A stretch of DNA of 64,000 nucleotides from Sipunculus nudus. Taxonomy: Eukaryota; Annelida; Sipuncula; Golfingiida; Sipunculidae. Below the pieces are notes generated by a model. That model worked only from the letters and a program-made list of their open reading frames with translations. It did no database searches and was not told the origin of the DNA. Positions 1-13,100 of this stretch are shown here, one piece after another. Location: contig CM049306.1 in assembly GCA_026874595.1 (NCBI GenBank), forward strand, positions 26,589,519 through 26,653,518, read 5' to 3'. Within the stretch, counting starts at the first letter, position 1; each line of letters starts with the position of its first letter. Made by a program: the position numbers and the translations under genes.

Positions 1-960
1 ATCGCTTTACAGCACAAAATGTCATCTGATGCATCTGACACTGGGAATCCAACGCACTATACAAATCTTAGCTTACAATGAAACCATGATTTTTTTTTGT
101 TTAAAACGTTCATCTACTTTATAAACCATATAAGTACTAATGGACATTGGTTGTTGTCTAGCACATCTGGGAGCCATGATTCTTAAATTCAATTGGTACC
201 AGGTGGTTGTGACACCTATGAAGTCTGGGGCGACTTCTATTACAGATTTTTCCTGAAACAAAACTTTCACCAGAAGGATCCTAAAAGTCAAGGTTCTACC
301 TGTAATAAGGATGCAACTTCTGTAGGAATTTTAAAGTATATCAATATTACACTCAACTACAATCTATTAATAAAAATTTGTTATTAAAAGTGGTTTCATG
401 TGTCAATCTAGCTCTCAAATAATGAAACTTATATGGATGTTGAGTCAGTGACTTGATAATAAAATAATCTGTTGTATATTTTTCTGCTTCCTAAATAAAT
501 ATGTTTCTTTTAATGCAGGTTTTTATATTTAAAGTCAACCTGTAGTCTGCAATACAGTCTTGTTAAATGCAAATTTCTTCACTTTTGTTCCAGTTCTGAT
601 CAAGTATAATATTTTACTCATGATATGGTAAGGACTAGGCACATCATTTAAATTTGAGTATAAAAAATATTCTTATATGAATGTGCTCCAAATAAAAAAC
701 ACCTAAAATACAATAAATATGCTAACTTAAAATGGAAAGAATGGATATAATTGAAGTTTATTACATTTCATGTTACTGTTTAGATACAAATGTTCACTTT
801 TAGAATTATATACTGATTCTGCCAAGGCAAGAAAAATGGGTGCAGATAAACTCTATTGTAACCCTGTTATAAAGTGAAATACATAGTAGAAGCATCAAAA
901 TTACTAGCAGTTTCAAAAGATTGGAAGGTTCTTATGATAACCAAATGACCATTGTTTCAG
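1..960. other. Intron upstream of the first visible exon
   Basis: AT-rich sequence with no convincing exon on either strand. Short open frames near 73-390 have no recognisable motif. It must contain or follow the intron that separates the N-terminal exons of the NRF-6-like gene from exon 961-1128. Confidence 0.6.
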
Positions 961-1128
961 GATTGCCTGTGAAGATCCTTCTAACCTTTTCTCTGCCAAC
1001 AAATGTCTCCAAGATTCTGTCCACGAAGCAGACGAAGGAGAGCATCGGTGTCCTGCATGGGATCCGTTTTATCTCGTTGACCTGGGTCATGCTTGGTCAC
1101 ACCATAGCATTTGCTTTCACTAACACAG
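961..1128 (+). CDS. NRF-6-like gene, exon 1 of the window
   Basis: The acceptor is attgtttcag at 951-960 and the donor gtatgc follows 1128. The exon enters two bases short of a codon and leaves one base into a codon. It encodes about 55 residues with the family hallmark LHGIRF, the WVMLGHT helix and the start of the first luminal loop. Its phase shows that at least one coding exon lies upstream, outside the window. Confidence 0.93.
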
Positions 1129-4100
1129 GTATGCCTCAGATAGCTGATATTAGTGTTCAGAATTGGTTGTTTAATCATGTTTGATGATTTTCTGACAAAA
1201 AGCAAACAATGATCACTTATTAATTTCATGATCCTGTTATGATTGTTACTTTTTCAGCATTTGAAGGTACTGATTCACTGTATGAAGGTTTTAGGGCTGT
1301 AACCATACACAGTGTCATGATGTATTGTGCTGGGAAAATCATGACACAGTCCATAATGTGATACATACTTGTAAATAATAAGATTTCAATCCAGAGTCCT
1401 TTCATTTTCATGTTTATTTGCAGTTTTAGGAAATATGTTCACCATATTAATATCAACATATATATATCAGAGGAATAAAAAATATTGTAAAACATTATTT
1501 ATGTATGTAAGTAAAAAGCAGACAAAACTTGAAAAGAAAAAAAAGTAATTGGTATAATATTACATATGAAAAGTCTTTTTAGCGCAGCTGACTATAAGTC
1601 ATAAGTGTCTTGCTATGTTTAGTGTGTAGACAGTGATGTGAATATCATAGTTTTTTTTATAAATTAACGCCATAAATCCAGGTACTTGTGATCTTTATTT
1701 AAATTTGTGAAATTTGTATATCCTGAATTCACAACAGTAACATATACTGAAACTGAATAAATAAGAGACATTGAGTGAATACTTTATAATTGTTTTGAAT
1801 ATGAATACAAATATTCAGTAGTTAGATCGTGAAAGTGAATACAAATACTAATACAGGTATTTGAATGTGAGTGCAAATACTTTCAAAATGTATTCATAAA
1901 TGCATTCTTGAATACATTTTATAATATTATTTTAATTATCATTTATTTCAATTATATTATTAGAAATAATCTTTTCAGACTGTTAGTATTTTTAGATCAG
2001 CTGACTATAAGTCATCTGAGCTATAGTCGTGGTCATTTGTCCGTCAGCTGTCCGTCTGTTTGGCTGCCGTCTGTCCATCCGTACATTAAACTGGCACGTT
2101 TCGAAACCTTTGGACCTAAGAATCTGAAATTTGGCAAACAGTTTGATGTCCCAAAAATCTACTACCATCCCTAAATTTGGTCACTAGGACTTTGTTCCTT
2201 CGAGATATTAAGGAAAACCTCCATTTTTCCTTAAAAAAAAACATTGTTACACTTCAAGACTGCCTGATTGCTCAGACAAGTGCTCATTTAAGATGACAAT
2301 ATTTGTTACCAATGACATTAAGACTCCTGGCTGTGTCAGCTGTTACATGATACTTGGTAAATAATCAAAATTTATATTACTGATTCCTTTATTTCAGTTA
2401 ATAAAAATAAACATTCCCAACTCCAGTTTGCTCATTGTATAATATATTGGTTTGTTTTGATCCTTGGGTTATTTTTAACACATGTATTTGTTTCATAACT
2501 GAGATTACTTCTCTTTTTTTCTGATACATGTTTTGAAAAATAAAAATATACAAATGTGATAAAAAATTAGATCTTAAAGACAAGTTTTCATTATGATGTC
2601 TATAATGTCAATAATTGTCATAAGTGTCTTGCTATGTTTAGTGTGTAGACAGTGATGTGACAGTATTCAAAAATGAATATAATAGTTTTTTTTATAAATT
2701 TAAGCCATAAACCCAGTAACTTATGATCATTATTTAAATTTGTGAAATTTGTATATCCTTGATTCTCCACAGTTTTGTTTCACTGAAACTGAATAAATTC
2801 GAGACACTTAGTGAAACTTTATAATTGTTTTTGACTATAAATACAAAAATACAATAGTTTGATCATGAAAATTAAAACAAATAGTAATAGAGGTAAAAAG
2901 GAAGTAGTTGAATGTGAGTGCAAATACTTTCAAAATAACCTGTAATTATTGAATATCAGTTAACTCCTTTATAAAAAGCTTGATAATTAACATGACTTAT
3001 AGTGGGAATTTTTTTTCAAATACTTCTGCAGCAGTGTAGATAAGGTTATTAGACCAAGTCAAAACCTGTGGGACAATAAAACTCCTTTTCCAAATATAAA
3101 CTAAATAAATGACATCAGTCCTCTTCCCTCTCCAAGGATTTTATCAAAATCTTTCCATAACTTGAGTTAAACACCATCATCCTTATAAATCAGCTTATAT
3201 ATTACTACACAAAATCAATATTTGGCTGTCCAAATCATATTTTATAATCATAAATAACAGCTGAGTGCCGTGACCCATTGGTCCCTTGTCAAAAAAAAAA
3301 TTAACTTACATAAGATTATGAAATAAATGTTGATTAGAGAATTTTTATGTATTTATATGTAGAGAACATACTGCAGGGAATCAATGCAACAAAACACTGG
3401 TCCTTCCAGGCAATCATCAATGCTCCAGTGTCTGTGGATTCTTTCTTTTTCCTGAGGTATGGCAGAATGTATGGTTTAATAATATAATTAGAGTATTGGT
3501 GCATACCACATTAAAGATAAAATGAACTTGTTTATATTATTCAAAATAATTTGAAGATTGATATCTTAGTTCATGTTATTGTGTATGCTGTCAAGTTTAA
3601 TTTACAGAGTAAGGTCACTGCTTAGCATTGCTAATGTTTACTCCTAATTTAATTTGAAAAGGTCTTGTATGCTGAAATTTCTGACTATTCTAGTGAGCAG
3701 TTATCTGATTATCTGATGTTACAGTGGTCTGCTGGTGGATTACTTGATCTTGAAAGCTCTAGCTAGTTCTTAAGTACATTTATCTGATTAACTGATGTTA
3801 AAATGGTCTGCTTGTGGCTTAGTTGTTGTTGAAAGCTGTACCTAGTTTTGATGTACATTTATCTGATTATCTGATGTTATAGTGGTCTGCTGGTGGCTTA
3901 CTAGCTCTAGCTAGTTCTGATGTACATTTATCTGATTATCTGATGTTACAGTGGTCTGCTTTTTAGCTTACTTGATGTTGAAAGCTCTACCTAATTCTGA
4001 AGTTCATTTTCCTGATTATCTGATGTTACAGTGGTCTGCTGGTGGCTTACTTGATGTTTAAATCTCTACCTAGTTTTGAAGTACATTTATCTGATTATCT

Positions 4101-7100
4101 GATGTTACAGTGGTCTGCTGGTGGCTTACTTGATGTTGAAAGCTCTACACAATGCAGAGTCTCCCTGGAAGAGGAACTGGCTTGTCTTCTACTTCCATAG
4201 ATACTGGAGGTAAAAACTTCATTCTGTAAAACCTTAAAATTAGGATCACCAATGGCACCTTGATAAAGAGGTCACATTGTCGAGGTGGTCTTCTGTATGA
4301 GGTCTAATATAATGTTCCAAAAAAAGAATCAGGACCTCCAGCAGGTGGTCATTATTTCTAGGTGGTCCTAAAGAGAGGTGGTTAATAGATAAGTTTTACT
4401 GTATACATTATTTTCTAATTATTTTCAAATAAACAATTTTAAATATGAGAATTCCATAAAATCTTGAACAATACAAGGTGCCAAAATTGTATGATTAACC
4501 AACAAAATATCACAAGGAAGAAAGGAGATTTTCAAATTATTGTATTTGTAAATTGTCTATGTGTTTTCTGATTTTTAATATCTGCTTTAGCAAAATGTAC
4601 ATTTACTGTTTACCTTTTCTATGTTTAAGTTTTTGCACCATGTATGAAGCTTTTATAAAACAGTAAATTCTGCCACTGTTTGTACCAGAAAATCATGCCA
4701 TAACTATAATCAGTTACAAAACCTTTGACCTTTCATGAATTTTAGCTCGGCTGATTGAAAGTCTTCTGAGCTATAGTGGTCACTCTACCCTTGTCTGTAG
4801 TCTGTCCATCCAGTTTTCCGTTAACAAAGCACAAATCGTTACTGTGAAAGTTAGAATCTTCTAACTAGACATCCATGGAGGTCCGTAAAAAATCCCCCTG
4901 TAATTGCCCCCATAATAATTAAAAATTTTATACATAATATACTCGGTATCTCAATAATAAATGTATGGGTTGCCATGATTTTTGCCTTGACTAATGATCA
5001 TGACTAGTTTTATTATTTCCTGAAGACTTGTGGCACCACCAGTATTTTTTTCTATTTTTCAAGAATTTTAGCTCAGCTGACTATATATCATATGAGCTAT
5101 ACTGATGGACCTTTGTCTGTCATCTGGCCAGACATCTGTCAGGCTGGCTGGCATCCGGCCATTCGTTAACAGGGCATTTTCAAAACCAAGAGACCTAGGA
5201 ATCCAAAATTGGACATACAGTTAGATCCCCAAAGTTTTTCAACAAAACCAAAAATGGGTCACTTTGACTTCATTCCTTTGAGAAATTAGGCGAAAACCTC
5301 TGTTTTCTGGTAAAACCAACTGTTACACTCTAGGATCTGCAAACTATAAAATCCACGGTTTCAAATTCCCGATATTTGCGGTAGGGGAAATGCCACAAAA
5401 TTGAACCCACACAGATGTGAAACCTTGCTGTCATGGGAAAATAGTCTCTGTAGTTGCCACTAGGTGGCAATAATGGGCATAAATGGGAAATGAATACAAT
5501 CCAAATGCTGATCATGTTGATTGCAGCGTGTGACATGTCCACAATCTAGTTTTATGTAAAAATGTTTGGTTCTCACCTACAGATCTGCATGTCTGACTTT
5601 ATTTTTTAAATTGCTACCGCAAGCCGTTAGGCTTGGTCAAACTGCTTGAACTCTCCCCCTTACGCTTTGTTGGCTGTCAGTTGAACTGCTCATTTGCCAG
5701 TTTAAGTACCTCTGCTCTTTCTTCATATTCACACTCACGGGGATCGATCAGGCAGACCTTCCATGGGTGGCCGCTCCAGGGTTAAGGCCCCTTCCATAAC
5801 CAACTTGTTATTTCCATGGAACAATTTTCTGTTACGTTAAACAAACATGATATGATCAAGGTAGAGTGGAGGGCCCTATTTATATTAAAATGTAATGGCC
5901 AAACTGTGAAACCAGTGCCCCTGCATAGCGGCATTGCAGGGTTTTGGCAGTGAAGGTCATTGTTGTTTGACCAAAACTTAACTTTGTATAAAGAGAATTC
6001 ATACCTATTTTGGTATTAATTAAAATATCAATATATGCCCAATTGCAAAAAAGGAACCCCCTAAAACTTTGAAAAATTGCTTGAATGCAAAAAATTGAGC
6101 CCCGTAAATATAAAGCCAGCCACAGTATATGAATGGTTTCAGGCAACAATTTTCATGTATTACACATTCAAATATATACTTATGAGATTTAGGTTATGCT
6201 CATTTGAAAAAGATTTTATTTTATAATTTTTTTACAGCATTTTATTTCAGTCAATAAATAAATGAGTTTAATTATACTTCAGCCAGTCTACACACTCTGC
6301 CTTATTCTATAATTGATAGATAACCATACATTCCCATGGTTATGATATTATGCACATATTACTGTCACATAGCTGAAATAATGATACTTTTACAAATATC
6401 TGATCATGAGAGACTCATGCACCTTATATATAGTTCTTAAAAAGTGCACAGTATTAGTTTGCCAAATATATATTTAATATTTGATTATCACCAGTTAGCA
6501 TGACCATTTCCTCTTAGTTTTTCAATGCTAATGTATATATATATATATAAAATAAGTATATTTTGCATCTGCTAATATTTTCTAAAATTCAGCTGATTTA
6601 CCTTACCCATGGGTCCCTTGGTTTCCTCATTTTTGGACTTGTCAAATTAAAACAAAGTGTCATTTTGTCATATATGGTTTCATGTAGTGTCCTGAAATCT
6701 CATATGTTTATTGATCATGAATAGTTTTATAATTTTCCAAAGACTGGTGGTGCCACTGGTTATTTTTCTTATTTTTCATTCATTGTTTTCTATATTTTTA
6801 GACTGCAATATCACAGCGAAGGTGCCAGTTTCTCATCTCTAGTTTCTTCTAGAGCACTGATACCTCATAATTAATGGTCTTGACTAGTTTTATCAGTTCC
6901 CAATTAATGCATAGACTAGTGGCACCCACCTGTATTTTTTCTATTTTCTTACAAATATATTTCCCTATATTTTTAGACTGTCAAATTGCTTTTACTTATC
7001 TGTGTTCATTCTATTGTCCTGAAATCTCATATTTTCATTTATTGTGATTTGTTTTATCATTTCCCAAAGACTGGTGGTTGTAAGAATTTCCCATGGTTAC

Positions 7101-10100
7101 ATGTCATACACATATTCATATTAACATGACATCACATTAGGCAGCCTCACTTCAGAACTAGAGCTGGATATAACCACAACTGTGTAACGTTTAAAACTTA
7201 TTACATGGTGGCGCTGGGGGGTTTTAACACCCTACTGATCAAACTGTGTATGGATAAAAAGTGAGATAAAGTGGAATATTGGACTGACATGTAAGAAAAA
7301 ACTGATGTGACTTGCTGTCACTTGAGAAACTGAATCTGAACTGTGCATGAGGCAACTGCTTCTGATATCAGATATAAAAGGACATTAGTGCAGGTGAATC
7401 ACATCCTTTCAATGATGAGTGATCAAAGCATCTGCATGTACAATTCTTGGGGCCTCTTAGATCATGAAGCGAAAGATCCTGCTGTCACTGTCATATGGGT
7501 TCGAATGGAACGCCAAATCCAGCCAAAGGCCAATTTTGGGATCACCAGATTTATCTGCAACAATGATGGCAAAATGAGAACGAATCTGTCGACTTTGCCA
7601 CTCGTTGCATGTTACAGGCAAAAAAAGTGTGAGGATGATCAAGGAATGTCTGAGTAAATTCTAGAACACATTATTGTCAGCACATACCATTTCAGCGTAT
7701 CACTGACACTTGAGCAAGCACTGGATACCTGCCTAACATACCAAGCGTCTTTATCATTTTTATAAACTTATTTATTTTACATGGATTGTACAAATAGTTA
7801 TTACAACTAATCAAGGCACTCTCCATGGCTCCGGTGATGGCATAGGGTAGTCTGCAGGGGTGGAGGAAACCGGAGTACCCGGAGAAAACCACCGGCCTTG
7901 GACGGGCAACTACAACCCACTCTCATAGCCACGCCGGGGATCGAACCCAGGTCGCCAGCAGAGAGAGCCAAGCATTTTACCACTCAGCTGTCCAATGAAG
8001 CAGTTTGATAGTGCTACATCTGAGACTACAGTTGTGCATGCAGTGATTAAAGATGACCGGGCACCTACTTGTCTGAACCACACTGAGAGAGACCACGGTC
8101 CCTCACATGGCACAACATGCAATAAATGCAGGATACTCAATCATTTGGCCAGGATGTGTTGCAGAGGAAGACCCAAAGCCAGTAATACTGGTGCTAGTTT
8201 AGACCAGACACGTTGCTGATCCAGTTCGGGTCCACGTTACAGGCAATGTGGCAGCCCATTGCAACACCAGCAAAACAGCAAGAGACACTGGATGCCTTTG
8301 AGGATCATTTTGAGAACCTCACATTTGAAGAGATTGGCATAGATAGTGTGGACATGGACATGTGTGATGAGGTATTTGCCGTCATCAGTGTCAAGGTGCA
8401 TGATGCTAGAAAGCAGAAATGCAATCTTAAGGTGAAAGTAGATACTTGGGTCCAAGGAAATATCCTACCACTACATATATTTGAACAGATGTTCCCCAAT
8501 GCGCTCAATTGTTTTGGATATCCCAAGCAAGATAAGGCCAGCCCTGAAACTAGCATACAATTGTACTGTGATCAACTATTACAGAAGCACAACCCTTCAG
8601 TGTCACTACGAAGAATGGCCATGGACTGATAAAGAGTTCCATTTTGCACAGTCAAAGGGACCAGCTATTCTAGGTCTGCCCATGTCCCAGAAGTTGGGAT
8701 ATTAGTTCTACTGCACCGCGAAATTGGCATCAAGCAAAACAATGGAAAGGGCACCATGATTGCGGACATGATGGCCTGATTTCATGGTCAATTTGACATG
8801 TTTGGCAACTTCTGTGGAGCTATCACATTGTTACTGACCCAGCAGTAGCCCCATTATCCATGCTGTTAGGCACTACCCCATACAGCTAAAGCGCAATATT
8901 AGAGATGAATTTTGGTGGATTGAAAAAAAAATTGGTGTTATCTGCCCTGTAGACGAACTGACAGACTGGGTCTCGAGTTTTGCTTTCCCGCATAAGAAAG
9001 ATGGCGCATCAGAATATGCCTGGACCCAAAAGACCTTAACAAGGCCATAAAACATAACTATTACTGCAGTCCAACCATTGATGACGTCACACGGGAGCAA
9101 TGTCGCAGCTCTGCATTAGAGCAAACTTGATGCCAAAAAAGGGTACTGGGCAGTCAAATTTGATTAGGAGAGCAGCATGTTGATGTTTTTCAACACACTG
9201 TTTGGCAGACTCCGATTCAGGAGAATTCCATTTGGCTTATTTACGGCACAGGAGATTTTCAAGGCCAGGATGGACCACATCTTTGAAAAAGTAGATGGAT
9301 GCTTCGGTATTGCTAATGAACTGATTGTACACGGCGAAGGCCATGAAGAGCATGAACAAATAATGAAACAGTTGATGAACTTCGCAGAAAAAGGTCTTTT
9401 GTTCAAAAGCAATAAGTGCATTATAGATGCAAGTGAAATACAGTAAAACCCTGCTAACACGACCATCTGCTGGACCAGGCAAAGTGGTCGTGTAAGCGGG
9501 GTCGTCGTATTAGTGGGATGTTTGTACATTAGTCTGCCAATATTAACGCAGGCAATAATATGTGTTTTCAAGTAAATGTTAAGTTGCTGTCCCTGTTAGA
9601 TATAAAATATAAAGAAAAATAAATATCAAACATGAATATGATTCAACAATTTTTAGCTCAGCTGACTATAAGTCATCTGAGCTATAGTCATGGTCCATTG
9701 TCCGTCGTCCGTCCGTCTGTCCGTCCGTAAATGTGGCACATTTTGAAACCGTAAGACCTAGGAATCCAAAATTTGGCATAATGTTAGATGTCCCCAAGAT
9801 CTCCTACCAAGCCGAAAACTGGGTCTTTGCGACTTTGTTCCTTTTAGAAATTAAGGAAAAACCTCAATTTTTTATTAAAAACCTATTTTTACACTTCAGG
9901 ACTGCCTAATATCAAAACCACTCATCTGTTTTTCCTCATATTTACCATAATTATTCCTCTATATAATCCTATGTACATGCCAGAAATTATGTCTGTATTA
10001 TGTAAATTTAAAAAGGTATGGGCCGAAACATAATGCATTGTGTAAAAAATCAGGAAAGATATTTGATCACTTAACACAAAATATGTTAAAGCTATAAACT

Positions 10101-13100
10101 TTTTTTTCCAGTAATATAACTTTAATTAATCAAAATTAAATTGTATACCCAAAATTAGATCAAAATCTTTTAAATTTTTAAAAATATTAACAAAAATAAA
10201 AAATTTGTACCTTAAATTTTGCCCAACTTTGACCATGGCACGTTTTTTTCCTGTAAGTACTGTGGATTTATTTTCACAGCATGTTTTTTTTAGCATTTTG
10301 TCTGTAAACACCAAAAATTTGAAACCAGTTGATCAAAAACTGTAGATTTTATTCAAGTTTTAAAGCACCATGTAACAAATTGTTTACATCAAGCTAGTGT
10401 CATGCAGTTTGCAAGTGCTCAGCTCCCCAGCTTCAGCTCTCAGTTCCTAAAATTTGGCATGAAATTAGATGTCTCAAAAATCCCCTACCATGCCAAGAAT
10501 TTGGTCACTAGGACTTAATACCTTCGAGATATTAATGAAAAACTTCATTTTTCCATTAAAAACCCATTGTTACACTTCAAGACTGCCTAATATCAAAACC
10601 ACTGATCTGACTTAAATCATATATAATATACATATTTTTCTATACATTCTCTATGCACATGCTAGAAATGATGTCAGTATTGCGTAATTGTTTTAAGTTA
10701 GGGGCCCAAACATAATGCACTTTGTAAAAAATCAAGAAATATATTTACTCCCTTAACAAGAGGATTGCTGAAGCTAGAGATTTTTTGTCAGGGATGTAAC
10801 ATTATTTAATCAAGATTCAATGGAATACCCAAAATTAGTTCTGAATTTTTCAAATTTTATAAGTTATTAGTTTAAATATAAAATTAGTACCTTAAATTTT
10901 GCCCAAATTTGACCATGGCATGTTTGTTTCCTGTGAGCACTGTTGATATAATTTTTAATCATGCACATATAAAGATTTCAGCTTTTTAGTTTAAAAAGCT
11001 GAAAGAAATTGGCCAAAAATTGTAGCTTTTATTAATGTTTTTATGAGACCATGTCAGACCTTGGCTCTCTGTAGCACCTCTTGAGTCACATGTATGTTGA
11101 CCTTGTTGAACCTTCAGCAAATTACGCATGCTTGAGGCGAGGCATAAACTTGGGCTCCAGGCAGCTTATTATGCATGCTTGAGGCGAGGCATAAACTGGG
11201 GCTCCAGGCAGCTTATTATTTAATGGCCAGCCATAGTTGATCCAGGTGTCCAACCCAACTCATCTAGTAGTTTTAACCAACAACATAACAATAAACAATA
11301 AATTAATAAATTTTTATTGGTTTTTAATAACAAATTAAAGAAAAATAGAAAAGGAATTTGTTAGTTGATAATAACAGGAAATTAACTTGCAGTTACCGAT
11401 GATATAAGAATCTTGTATCGACGGATAGAATGTCACATATTCCAAATAACACCAAGCAGTCACCTATGGTATTTTTCAGTTCAATTTTAATGATAAAAAA
11501 GTAAATCATATTATTCATTACTAATCATTAGGGATCATATGAAGGAAATTAATGATAGACAAAGATGCGGTTGATAATATTATTATCTAGATTCCTACTG
11601 TGTCTATAGTTATTACATTGATGTGAAATTAGTCCAAAATGAATATATTACATTTTTTTTTTAATATAAATAAAAGGTACTTATGAAAACCAGGTACTTA
11701 TGATCATTATTTAAATGTGTGAATTTTGTATATTCTGGATTCTCAACATCATTGTTTGGTGAAAACTGAATAAATACCAGACATGGTGCGAATACTTTGC
11801 AATTGTATTTAAACACGAATATGAATATGTACTCCATTATAAAATTTCTTTCATAAGAATGGGAATTCAGGTAAAAATGAAAGTATATGAATACCAGTGC
11901 AAAAACTTTCAAAATGTATTAATAAATGCATTCATGAATATATTCTTTAATATTATTTTAATAATCATTTCAGTTATATTTTATTTGAAAAAATCATACT
12001 ATTCTCTTATTATTTTAATAAAAATTATATTTTGGACAATATTTGAAATTTTTTTAATAAATAGTTAAACTCTTATATTATATGTTCTGCTTATAAGTTA
12101 TATGGCCAAGTCAAAATCTGTGTGACAATCGCACTCCATTTGTTAATAAAATAAATGAAATTAATCCTCTTTCCTGTCTCCAAAGGTACTATCAAAATCA
12201 TACATAAGCTAAACAACAACAACTCATAATACAGCTTATTTTTATTACCACATAAAACCAGCATGTGCCTCATTTCTAAATCATATTTTTTTATCATATA
12301 TAACAGCTGAGCGCCATGACCCATAGGTTCCTTGTTTTCACATAGAAATAAAATGCACAAATGAAAAGAATAGATTGACTAAGCCGTACTACGAGTCAAT
12401 GGGCATTGTATAAAATGTACAGTCTACTCTCTAGAACAAAATGAACACATCAAAATTCTAAGTGTTATATATATGGTTTCTGCTTGATCATTGAAATTTG
12501 ATTTATCACGGTTTTACTTTACTCACCTGAGTGTATGCGTGTGGTGTCCGTTATGTTTGTAAAACTTCTTTTTGATCAGTATGTTAAATGCTAATCTTAC
12601 AGCCGTACTCAAACAATGTAACGGGCCATGGAATACAATATTTATTGATACATATATTTTGGCTAACAGGTTGGGCGGCTTTATAAACAAGCCTCACTTT
12701 GGCTTGGCAGATGAAACCGGGCTTTCCCACGTGCCCGGCTAATTAATCACAGGCTATTATCTGAGTCAAGCTGGGTGATGCGCGCGTCCCCTGCTCAACC
12801 GGCCACGGTCGCCACCGGCCAGTGGTCCTGATACGGATAATTAATTACGGGCTATTATCTAAGTCCAAGCTGAGCGATGAGCGTGTCATCTGCTCAACAG
12901 GCTGCGGTCGCCATAGGCCAGTGGTCGTGATACGGGGGCTCATCTGAAGGTCGGGACCAAAAAAAGGTGGTCGTTGGTCATGATAGCGGGGTGGTCATGT
13001 TACCGAAGTTTTTTATATGATAAATTATATAGGACAATTCTGGGACTAAGAAAAGTGGTTGTGTTAGCGGGATGGTCGTGTTAAAGGGATGGTCGTCATG

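Noticed and set aside
73-390. Overlapping short open frames on both strands
   Set aside because: No motif, no matching splice structure and composition like the rest of the intron; not called as exons.
3377-3456. Alternative start of exon 2 at the ctgcag acceptor
   Set aside because: It breaks phase with exon 1 and removes residues that fit the family loop; the acceptor at 3362 solves both.
5590-5830. Possible small RNA or promoter (taccgcaagccgttaggctt region)
   Set aside because: No closed secondary structure or box elements could be supported by eye.
7930-7995. Genuine tRNA gene on the minus strand
   Set aside because: A and B boxes are present, but the arms do not close into a cloverleaf and the sequence continues into a SINE body.
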